Source: an uncultured Lachnospiraceae bacterium
Lineage (GTDB): Bacteria > Bacillota > Clostridia > Lachnospirales > Lachnospiraceae
NCBI GenBank assembly: GCA_910588875.1
Contig: CAJURT010000002.1
Location: forward strand, 1 to 64,000
Direction: 5' to 3'
DNA: 64,000 nt
Shown here: positions 57,187 through 64,000 of the stretch, in pieces
Position numbering within the stretch: position 1 is the stretch's first letter
Layout of the letters: the number at the start of each line of letters is the position of its first letter
Notes under the pieces: model-generated
What the model was told of the DNA's origin: nothing
What the model saw: the letters and a program-made list of their open reading frames with translations, nothing else
The model's database searches: none
Program-made: the position numbers and the translations under genes

Positions 57187-59346
57187 CTACAGATGCAGCA
57201 CCCGGCTTTTGATTTCCCGTGTCTTTCCCTCATTCCAGAAATTCTCTCCCAGATATCCACAGGTCCTGCGGGTCACATTCATCCGGCTGCGGTCTTTATT
57301 ATGGCACTGTGGGCACTCCCATTCCATGTCATCATTGACCTGGATCTCCCCGTCAAAACCGCAAACATGGCAGACATCCGACTTTGTGTTAAACTCCGCA
57401 TATAAAATATTGTCATAGATATAGCGCACCACCGCCTCCAATGCCTCCGGATTGCCTGCCATATCCGGCATCTCCGCATAGGATATGGCGCCGCCGGTGG
57501 AAATATCCTGAAAATCACTCTCAAACCTGAACTTATCAAAGGCATTGATCTCTTCACGCACATCCACATGATAGGAGTTGGTGTAATAACCCTTGTCCGT
57601 CACATTTTCAATCACTCCGTATTTCTCCCGGTCGATACGGGCAAAGCGGTAGCATAAAGACTCTGCCGGAGTCCCGTACAGGCTGAATCCCAGCCCGCTT
57701 TCCTCACGCCAGCGGTCCGTGGCCGCCCTCATGCGTTCCATAACCTTTAGGGCAAACTCCCTTCCCTCCGGCGCCGTATGGCTGACCCCCTTCATCAGCA
57801 CCGTCATTTCATAAATACCGATATATCCCAAAGACAGGGTAGAATATCCCCCCTTCAAATAGGGATCAATCACCTCGCCCTTTTTCAGCCTGGCAATCGC
57901 CCCGTACTGCCAGTGGACCGGGCTGACATCCGAGAGCGTCCCCAGCAGCGCCTTATGGCGGCACAGCAGCGCCTCCCGGCACAGTTCAAGGCGCTGATCT
58001 AAAATCTCCCAGAACCTTTCCTCATCCCCCTGGGCCAGGATGCCGATCTGAGGCAGGTTAATGCTTACCACCCCCTGGTTAAAACGTCCCTCCCATTTAT
58101 AACGGCCATCCGCATCCTTCCAGGGGGAGAGGAAGGAACGGCAGCCCATACAGCTGAATACATTTCCCTCATAATTCTGACGCATTTTCTTTGCAGAAAT
58201 ATAGTCGGGATACATTCTCTTCGCCGAACACCGGACTGCCAGGCGGGTCACATCGTCATAAGGCCCGCCCTTTAGGCAGTTGCACTCATCCAGTACATAG
58301 ACCAGCTTGGGAAATGCCGGTGTCACACAAACCCCTTGTTCGTTCTTGATTCCCTGCAGCCGCTGGTTTAGGATTTCCCGGATAATCATTACATTTTCTT
58401 CCACATATTCATCCTTTGGGTCAATCTGCAAAAATAAAGTCACAAAAGGCGCCTGTCCGTTCGTCGTCATCAGCGTGTTGATCTGGTACTGGATCGTCTG
58501 TACGCCGGAACGCAGTTCGTCCCGGAGACGGATCCCTGCCACCCGGCGCAGCTGGGCCTCTGTCAAAGAGAAATCCCCCTCCTCCCTCTCTGCCGCCGCG
58601 GCCTCTCCCAGTTCACACCTCAGTTCTCTCTCATATTTCTCCCGGCTCCTGCGTAAATATTTTGCCAGATGGCTTACTGCCACCGACTGCCCCCCATACT
58701 GGTTGCTTGCCACTGCCGCAATAATCTGTGTCATCACAATGCAAGCCACCTGAAAGCTTTTCGGGGTCTCAATCAGCTTTCCATTCATTACAATCCCATG
58801 ATCCAACATATCCGCGATGTCAATCAGGCAGCAGTTAAAAATCGGCTGGATAAAATAATCGGCATCATGAAAATGTAAAACACCGTTCTCATGGGCCAGG
58901 GTAATCTTCTCCGGCAGCAGCAGCCGCTTCGTCACATCCCGGGAAACCTCCCCGGCAATATAATCCCGCTGGGTGGAAGCCAGCCTGGTATTCTTATTGG
59001 AATTCTCCTCAGCCAGTTCCTTATTCTCATTGCGGATCAGCTTTAAAATCGATTCATCCGTTGTGTTCGACTTGCGCAGCAATGCCCGCTGGTAGCGGTA
59101 AATCATATATTTTTTGGCCAGGGCATATTTATTGCGCATCACCAGATGCTCCTCAATCATATCCTGGATCCTTTCCACTGCCAGCACATCCCCGGCCTGC
59201 CTCTCCACACAGCGGATGGTCTCCTCAATCAACTCCTCATCTGCCTGCTCCCCAAGTTCCACCGCCCCATTCGCCTTCTCCATTGCCGCCCGGATCTTTC
59301 CCGCATCATAGGAAACGATCCGGCCGTCCCTCTTCTGGACCTTCAT
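57187..59346 (-). CDS. nrdD: Anaerobic ribonucleoside-triphosphate reductase
   Basis: Reduces ribonucleoside triphosphates to deoxy forms without oxygen. The 719-residue protein starts with an ATP-cone (MKVQKRDGRIVSYDAGKIRA, about 1-95) for allosteric control. The ten-stranded barrel follows, and the C-terminus holds the zinc site CHVCG...CPQC (about 660-690) and the glycyl radical loop RRTCGYLG. The nrdG gene follows directly. GGGAGG precedes the ATG. It is a housekeeping gene in strict anaerobes. Confidence 0.96.
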   Translation of the reverse strand: MKVQKRDGRIVSYDAGKIRAAMEKANGAVELGEQADEELIEETIRCVERQAGDVLAVERIQDMIEEHLVMRNKYALAKKYMIYRYQRALLRKSNTTDESILKLIRNENKELAEENSNKNTRLASTQRDYIAGEVSRDVTKRLLLPEKITLAHENGVLHFHDADYFIQPIFNCCLIDIADMLDHGIVMNGKLIETPKSFQVACIVMTQIIAAVASNQYGGQSVAVSHLAKYLRRSREKYERELRCELGEAAAAEREEGDFSLTEAQLRRVAGIRLRDELRSGVQTIQYQINTLMTTNGQAPFVTLFLQIDPKDEYVEENVMIIREILNQRLQGIKNEQGVCVTPAFPKLVYVLDECNCLKGGPYDDVTRLAVRCSAKRMYPDYISAKKMRQNYEGNVFSCMGCRSFLSPWKDADGRYKWEGRFNQGVVSINLPQIGILAQGDEERFWEILDQRLELCREALLCRHKALLGTLSDVSPVHWQYGAIARLKKGEVIDPYLKGGYSTLSLGYIGIYEMTVLMKGVSHTAPEGREFALKVMERMRAATDRWREESGLGFSLYGTPAESLCYRFARIDREKYGVIENVTDKGYYTNSYHVDVREEINAFDKFRFESDFQDISTGGAISYAEMPDMAGNPEALEAVVRYIYDNILYAEFNTKSDVCHVCGFDGEIQVNDDMEWECPQCHNKDRSRMNVTRRTCGYLGENFWNEGKTREIKSRVLHL

Positions 59347-59364
59347 CCTATCCCCTCCCGTTGT

Positions 59365-59462
59365 TCCCGATATATAGTACTGTTTTAACCAGCAAGCACT
59401 ATATATAGTATAAAGGTATTCATTGTAAATCCCATTATAATCATTAAACCATCATTTGTCCA
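59365..59462 (-). promoter_or_regulatory. nrdDG promoter with paired NrdR boxes
   Basis: On the minus strand TGGACA (59457-59462), 17 bases and TATAAT (59434-59439). Two NrdR-type boxes follow the start site: CTATATATAGT core at 59399-59409 and CGATATATAGT core at 59368-59378 (consensus C-W-ATATAT-W-GT). The cores are exactly 31 bases apart, three helical turns, as NrdR requires. Confidence 0.85.
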
Positions 59463-59476
59463 GATGATATGAAAAT

Positions 59477-60040
59477 TTACAATCCATATAGCAGGCTTCC
59501 CAGCCCACCTGCAAGCACAATCAGCGCCACCGGTGATATCTCTTTTTTCCTCACCCGTTTCCCAAAAATCAGCAGTACCGACAGGATGCACAGAATCACT
59601 GCTGCTTCCCCATCAAAGGAAACCTTCCCCCCTGCCAAAAAAATCACTTTCACCGCCATAAATATTCCTGTTGCCAGAATCACCCCCATCAGGCATGGCT
59701 TCACCCCCCTCAGCACGGCCTGTACCTTCCGGTTCTTCAGGCACCCGCGAAACATGGCGGTAACCACTAAGATGATGGCAAAGGAGGGCAGCACCACCCC
59801 AAAAGTGGCCACGGCGGCCCCCGGGATCCCTGCCTGGCTCCTGCCGATATAGGTAGCCGCATTTACCATAATCGGTCCCGGAGTAGACTCACTGATTGCT
59901 ATCATATTAGAAAACATCCCCTCATCCATCCACCCATGGGCAAGAACGCTCTCCTGGATCAAGGGGATTGCCCCGTAGGCGCCCCCAAAGGAAAACATCC
60001 CAATTTTCAAAAAAGCCAAAAAAAGAGAAAGATAGATCAC
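59477..60040 (-). CDS. Chromate transporter subunit (short ChrA), second gene
   Basis: A 187-residue single-domain ChrA protein (PF02417), about six helices: FLAFLKIGMFSFGGAYGAIPLIQE at the start and AISESTPGPIMVNAATYIG, the family motif. The GTG at 60040 overlaps the stop of the upstream partner (GTGA) and follows GGGAGG by 6 bases. Short ChrA proteins work as pairs of opposite topology. Chromate export is the named function, but other anions may be the natural substrate. Confidence 0.88.
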   Translation of the reverse strand: MIYLSLFLAFLKIGMFSFGGAYGAIPLIQESVLAHGWMDEGMFSNMIAISESTPGPIMVNAATYIGRSQAGIPGAAVATFGVVLPSFAIILVVTAMFRGCLKNRKVQAVLRGVKPCLMGVILATGIFMAVKVIFLAGGKVSFDGEAAVILCILSVLLIFGKRVRKKEISPVALIVLAGGLGSLLYGL

Positions 60041-60615
60041 CTTCTGCCTCCCTTCTCCCCTTTTAAGGAATAAATAGCAAATCCGGCTACGCCCGCAATC
60101 AGGATCAGGTAAATTGTGGAAAAACGGATCCCCAACCAATTGCATAACAGGGTGAAGCTTCCAAATACAGCCACAAAAACCATGCTCCCTATTTTATCCG
60201 GCGTTTTTTTCAGCATTTTACGGATCATCTTTACCGCAGCCTGAATAATCAGCAGGGCAACCGCAATCCGGATCCCCCGAAAGGCATTGACCACCACAGG
60301 GTATCGGAGCAGATCCTCCATAAATGCAGAAATCAGCAAAATAATCAGAAACGATGGAAGCACCATCCCCATGGTTGCTGCAATAGCCCCCGCTATGCCG
60401 GCCTTCTTGTATCCCGTATAGGTTGCACAGTTGATCGCAATCGGGCCAGGGGTTGATTCTGCTATCACGGTAATGTCCATCAATTCGTCAGAGGTTATCC
60501 ATTGTTTTGCCTCCACACATTCATGGTCAATCAGGGAAAGCATCGCATATCCACCGCCAAAGGTAAAGCTTCCTATCTTAGCGAATGTAAAAAAAAGTTC
60601 TCTTAAAAGTTTCAC
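60037..60615 (-). CDS. Chromate transporter subunit (short ChrA), first gene
   Basis: A 192-residue ChrA-domain protein: LFFTFAKIGSFTFGGGYAMLSLI and VIAESTPGPIAINCATYTGYKKAG. The start is set to GTG 60615 because GGGGAGG lies 6 bases before it. The ATG at 60621 touches the ribosome site, and the longer frame has none. It overlaps the next gene by 4 bases, so the two half-transporters are made together. Confidence 0.88.
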   Translation of the reverse strand: MKLLRELFFTFAKIGSFTFGGGYAMLSLIDHECVEAKQWITSDELMDITVIAESTPGPIAINCATYTGYKKAGIAGAIAATMGMVLPSFLIILLISAFMEDLLRYPVVVNAFRGIRIAVALLIIQAAVKMIRKMLKKTPDKIGSMVFVAVFGSFTLLCNWLGIRFSTIYLILIAGVAGFAIYSLKGEKGGRR

Positions 60616-60747
60616 TTCCATCCTCCCCACATGGCAGGCAAGCGCCTCCAAAATCATCTTTTTCAAGCATGCTGCAAATAGATATCCATTATTATAGTTT
60701 ATAAATTACAGGATATCAAGACACTTACCAAAAACTGTATGATAACA

Positions 60748-60776
60748 TTGTAATAAATTTCAAAATGATTTATAAT
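60748..60776 (+). promoter_or_regulatory. Promoter of the MORN protein gene
   Basis: TTGTAA (60748-60753), 17 bases and TATAAT (60771-60776), 42 bases before the start codon. Confidence 0.65.
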
Positions 60777-60818
60777 AATATTGATTATTATTTCTAAAAA
60801 GCAAAAGGAGGAAAACAC

Positions 60819-62045
60819 ATGAAACGATGGCAGAGCAAAGCAGTGGCCTTGTTAGCCCTGGGGATGTCGCTTGGGATGGCTGTCAGCGCCTACGCAAAGG
60901 TAAAGGAATACGATGACGGCCGAAAAGCTGAGGGGAACTGGGTGGCAGACAAGATGGAAGGCCCCGGGAGGTTTTACTACACGGACGGACGCCGACTTGA
61001 AGCCTTCTGGGTACACCATTCCCTGGAAGGCCCCGGGATTATATATGAAAAAGACGGCAGCCGGAGGATATGGTCTTACTTTGACAACAAACTGAACGGC
61101 CTGGCAGTCACGGTCAATAAAGACGGGACTACTTCCAACCCCGGCGTCTGGGAGATGGATTCCGAAAAAAAAGATATCACCCTTGAAAGCTGGGACGGGG
61201 CAAAGGGGATCCATTATTATGCCGAGGACAAGACAGATATCAATGACGGACAGGCCATTGCCTGCTATCCCACCGGATCCATCTATATTGGAGATTTCAA
61301 GAACGGCAAAAGGGATGGCTGGGGAACCTTTTATTATGCGGATAAGGGCTGGCATACAGGTGAATGGAAAAACGACATGCGCAACGGTGTCGGTTACTAC
61401 TCCTTCCCCAATGACAGCCAGTACCTGTACAAGGCAGGAATCTGGACAAACGACCAGTGCGAGGGAGGCACTCTTAGTTACGATAAGGAAGATGGTGTCC
61501 TGATTTCAATGGAGAAAAACAACAAAGCGAATGGTCCCGGTGTCCTGATTAAAGGGGACAAAACCGTTCTCTTTTGCGAATACAAGGACGGAAAGATCGA
61601 AAACAGCAACCCGGATATCTACACGAACCAGGAGGGCCACCAGTATATCGGAGTGACCAATGGTAAAAATGGCTCCGGCCTCATGCTGACCAAAAGCGGA
61701 GCTGTCCATATCGGTAATTTCAAAGATGGGAATGCAGAGGGACAGGGATTCCACTACTGGCCTTCCTCCGAAACCCCATGGTGTATCTATGAAGGTTCAT
61801 TTAAAACAAATCAGCGCACAGACGGAACCCTCTTCTGGCCCTACGGTACCTATTTCAAAGGAACCTTCCAGGAGGACGGAGCAGGAGGCCTCGCTTATAA
61901 AAACGGTATCTACCGCTCCTTCCAGAGTTATTCTGAAGGAAGCTATGACGTGAACAGCAAACTCTATACAGGCAGCTATACCTCCTTTAACAAAGACGGA
62001 AGTTCCACAATCACCAAGTACAAAGACGGCAAAAAACAGCAATAA
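60819..62045 (+). CDS. Secreted MORN-repeat protein
   Basis: A 408-residue protein with a Sec signal peptide (residues 1-26, cut after AYA). Almost all the rest is MORN-type beta-hairpin repeats: DDGRKAEGNW, DKMEGPGRFYYTDGRR, NGKRDGWGTFYYADKGWHTG, NDMRNGVGYYSFPNDSQY, DGNAEGQGFHYW. At least ten units are visible. MORN repeats act as scaffolds or bind membranes, and an exported all-MORN protein is unusual. No sortase motif, lipobox or membrane anchor is present, so it is probably released or held on the wall by other means. AGGAGG precedes the ATG. Confidence 0.85.
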   Translation: MKRWQSKAVALLALGMSLGMAVSAYAKVKEYDDGRKAEGNWVADKMEGPGRFYYTDGRRLEAFWVHHSLEGPGIIYEKDGSRRIWSYFDNKLNGLAVTVNKDGTTSNPGVWEMDSEKKDITLESWDGAKGIHYYAEDKTDINDGQAIACYPTGSIYIGDFKNGKRDGWGTFYYADKGWHTGEWKNDMRNGVGYYSFPNDSQYLYKAGIWTNDQCEGGTLSYDKEDGVLISMEKNNKANGPGVLIKGDKTVLFCEYKDGKIENSNPDIYTNQEGHQYIGVTNGKNGSGLMLTKSGAVHIGNFKDGNAEGQGFHYWPSSETPWCIYEGSFKTNQRTDGTLFWPYGTYFKGTFQEDGAGGLAYKNGIYRSFQSYSEGSYDVNSKLYTGSYTSFNKDGSSTITKYKDGKKQQ

Positions 62046-62131
62046 ATTGCTATGATGTCTTTCAATATCACAATATGATGTCAGACATCATTCCGTGTTT
62101 TTTTGACCAAATCCAGTCAAAAGTAAGCAAA

Positions 62132-62189
62132 AACAGAAAAACCGGCTGCTTTTTCTTCTTCTGAAAGCCAGCAGCCGGTTTTTCTGTTC
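62132..62189. terminator. Bidirectional terminator between the MORN gene and era
   Basis: AACAGAAAAACCGGCTGCT pairs perfectly with AGCAGCCGGTTTTTCTGTT (19 bp) around about 20 bases. T-rich sequence on either strand makes it work for both converging genes. Confidence 0.9.
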
Positions 62190-62252
62190 TCTTTTCTCTT
62201 TTCCCTTTTCCTTCTCTTTGGTGTCAGCAGGCAAGGCATGCCCTTAGTTACC

Positions 62253-63164
62253 TCACTGCTCTTTTCTGTAACCATAGTTCTTCATCAGCAGTTCATTGTC
62301 CCTCCACTCCTTCCGGACTTTTACCCAGAGTTGGAGATTGACCCTGGCCTCCATCATCTCTTCAAGTTCCCGCCTGGCAGCGGAGCCAATCCGTTTTAGC
62401 ATACTGCCGCCCTTGCCTATGATAATCCCCTTGTGGGAATCCCTCTCACAGATGATCGTCGCCTCAATATCCATAATGCCGTTTTTCCGCTCTGACATCT
62501 TCTCAATGGTCACTGCAATCCCATGGGGAATCTCCTCCTCCAAAAGGCGCAGCGCCTTTTCCCTCACCAGTTCTGCTGCGATCTGGCGCATCGGCTGGTC
62601 CGTCACCGTATCCTCATCATAAAACTGAGGCCCGTAAGGAAGGTACTTAAAAATCAGGTCAATCAGCATATCGGTGTTCTTCTTTTTCAGCGCGGATACC
62701 GGGACGATCTCCGCAAAGGGGCAGATATCCTTATAGGCATCGATAAAGGTCAGGATCTCCTGCGGATCCTTCAACGTATCGATCTTATTGATCACCAGGA
62801 TCACCGGCTGTTTGATTTTATTCAGCTGCTCCGCAATATGGCGTTCCCCGGCTCCGATGAAAACAGAAGGTTCCACCAGCCATAAAACCACATCCACCTC
62901 TGCCAGCGTGTGCTCCGCCACATTGACCATGTACTCTCCTAAGCGGTTCTTTGCCTTGTGGATCCCCGGTGTATCCAGAAACACAATCTGTCCCCGCCCA
63001 TCCGTATATACAGTCTGGATCCGGTTCCTGGTGGTCTGGGGCTTTGCGGAGGTGATGGCAATCTTCTGGCCGATCAAATGGTTCATCAGCGTTGACTTTC
63101 CCACATTCGGACGGCCAATCAATGTCACAAAGCCGGATTTCTTCTGATCATTTTTCAAATCCAT
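62253..63164 (-). CDS. era: GTPase Era
   Basis: An essential GTPase for 16S rRNA maturation and 30S assembly. The 303-residue protein has G1 GRPNVGKST (about 17-25), G3 DTPGI, G4 NKID and the C-terminal KH RNA-binding domain with IIIGKGGSMLKRIG. Typical Era length. It precedes the M16C peptidase gene's end by 6 bases. Confidence 0.97.
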   Translation of the reverse strand: MDLKNDQKKSGFVTLIGRPNVGKSTLMNHLIGQKIAITSAKPQTTRNRIQTVYTDGRGQIVFLDTPGIHKAKNRLGEYMVNVAEHTLAEVDVVLWLVEPSVFIGAGERHIAEQLNKIKQPVILVINKIDTLKDPQEILTFIDAYKDICPFAEIVPVSALKKKNTDMLIDLIFKYLPYGPQFYDEDTVTDQPMRQIAAELVREKALRLLEEEIPHGIAVTIEKMSERKNGIMDIEATIICERDSHKGIIIGKGGSMLKRIGSAARRELEEMMEARVNLQLWVKVRKEWRDNELLMKNYGYRKEQ

Positions 63165-63170
63165 TGGTTT

Positions 63171-64000
63171 TCATCCTCCGTACAGGTTCCTGACCTCCCC
63201 AAACAGCTTTCTGTTGGCTTCGATCTTGTCTTCATTCCCTACCACGCAGAAACTCCCGGTATCCAAAAGAGCGCGGATCTGGCCTGCCAATGCCCGGATA
63301 TCCTCCTTCGTGGCTCCCAGCACCTGGTCCCGCTCCTCCTGCAGCATCTCATCCGTCACCCCTGACAGATACGCTGACAACGCCCTGCTTCCTTTTACGG
63401 AAGGGGTAAGGGGAGTATCCAGGTTACTGATGGTTCCTATCACATACTTTGTCATATCCCGTTCATCCGGGTCAAACCCCTCCAGGTATTGCACAATCCC
63501 TTCATATACCTGGTCCGTCTCCTTTAAGTTTGGATCCCGGTAAGATACCAAATACCCTTCACCGGAACGCCCAAAACCGCTCATGCATCCGTAAGCTCCG
63601 CCCTTCACCCGGATGTTCAGCCACAAGTAATCATAGCTTAAGATCACCTGGAGGATCCTCAATGCCCCGGTGTAGGCATATCCTTTCTGGCCAAAGTTTC
63701 CGCACCGCGCCACATAATTGACTTTGGAGGAGGTTTTCAGCCCTTCATTGCGGTTCTCTACCGGATGGCTGAAGCCGAAATGCTCCCCGCTGCCAGCCGG
63801 CAGCCCGGCCGTCAGCTTTTTCAATGCCTGCGGAAGCCTTTGGTAGCCCTCCTCGTCTGCAGTGTAGCTGACCAGCATATTGGCTCGGGTAAACAGCTTT
63901 TTGCTGACCTCCTCCAGCCTGGCAATGATTTCCGTCTTCCTGTCATCAAAATCCTTTTCTGTCTGTTCCAGGAAATGGTAATAGGCAGTCCCGCCAACCA
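63171..64000 (-). CDS. Insulinase-family (M16C, PreP-like) peptidase, C-terminal part
   Basis: The frame stays open to the window edge; the visible 276 residues are the C-terminal part. Matches to the M16C group are KVNYVARCGNFGQKGYAYTG, LSYDYLWLNIRVKGGAYGCM and GTISNLDTPLTPSVKGSR. The N-terminal HxxEH zinc site lies outside the window. Such peptidases degrade peptides in the cytoplasm. The gene is directly upstream of era in the same direction and probably co-transcribed. Confidence 0.88.
   Translation of the reverse strand, partial: VGGTAYYHFLEQTEKDFDDRKTEIIARLEEVSKKLFTRANMLVSYTADEEGYQRLPQALKKLTAGLPAGSGEHFGFSHPVENRNEGLKTSSKVNYVARCGNFGQKGYAYTGALRILQVILSYDYLWLNIRVKGGAYGCMSGFGRSGEGYLVSYRDPNLKETDQVYEGIVQYLEGFDPDERDMTKYVIGTISNLDTPLTPSVKGSRALSAYLSGVTDEMLQEERDQVLGATKEDIRALAGQIRALLDTGSFCVVGNEDKIEANRKLFGEVRNLYGG

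Noticed and set aside
1..64000. CRISPR arrays, tRNA or rRNA genes
   Set aside because: No regularly spaced direct repeats with unique spacers and no cloverleaf or rRNA sequence was seen; the five short repeats at 48.7 kb have no spacers.

Overview
The window looks like chromosomal DNA of an anaerobic gut Clostridium of the family Lachnospiraceae, most like the Enterocloster / Clostridium clostridioforme group. That placement is inference. It rests on the gene set: an oxygen-independent ribonucleotide reductase (NrdDG), a rubrerythrin/PerR-type stress locus, PTS transporters, ROK regulators with GH3 enzymes, FmdE and DUF362 proteins. Strong AGGAGG ribosome sites and moderate GC content agree with it. 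There is no rRNA, tRNA, CRISPR array or intact transposase.

Layout. 1-5.5 kb: amino-sugar genes (NagB, an N-acetylglucosamine-type PTS), a scar of decayed MerR and group II intron pieces, and a DUF362 gene divergent from a MerR regulator with a textbook 19-bp-spacer operator promoter. 6-9.9 kb: a FecCD-type ABC importer plus an FmdE protein, behind a leader RNA with mutually exclusive terminator and antiterminator hairpins (a riboswitch-like attenuator). 10-14.6 kb: a small hydrophobic protein with an antisense RNA (a type I toxin-antitoxin candidate), half of a large palindromic repeat, and small membrane-protein genes. 14.6-23 kb: an operon of PFK, TPI, a LarA-type nickel racemase and a class II aldolase, with a ROK regulator and a GH3 hexosaminidase, followed by several MITE-like palindromes. 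24-26.9 kb: Fur/PerR regulator, rubredoxin-GltB fusion and rubrerythrin under a PerR box. 27-31.4 kb: RpiR regulator, beta-glucoside PTS and 6-phospho-beta-glucosidase. 31.5-34.3 kb: a second copy of the type I toxin-antitoxin candidate, a clpP remnant, and an uncharacterised P-loop ATPase/DUF4869 gene pair. 34.5-41.6 kb: glucose-6-phosphate isomerase, ROK regulator, GH3 beta-glucosidase and GPH symporter, with paired operators around a consensus promoter. 41.8-45.3 kb: an MFS carrier, a truncated flavoenzyme and a PucR regulator. 45.6-54 kb: oxidoreductase, NagA, NagB-like protein, a two-component system and an SsuABC-type importer. 54.4-64 kb: LacI regulator with aldose epimerase, NrdGD with paired NrdR boxes, split chromate transporter, a secreted MORN-repeat protein, Era, and the end of an M16C peptidase.

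Together the window is dominated by uptake and breakdown of beta-glucosides and amino sugars. Each catabolic block carries its own ROK, RpiR, LacI or two-component regulator, and the products feed hexose-phosphate and triose-phosphate enzymes encoded beside them. The signals that best repay a second look are the duplicated toxin/antisense-RNA cassette, the attenuator leader at 6.0-6.2 kb, the LarA-PFK-TPI-aldolase operon, the nested palindromic repeat family, the five tandem repeats before the second nagB-like gene, and the ATPase/DUF4869 pair.
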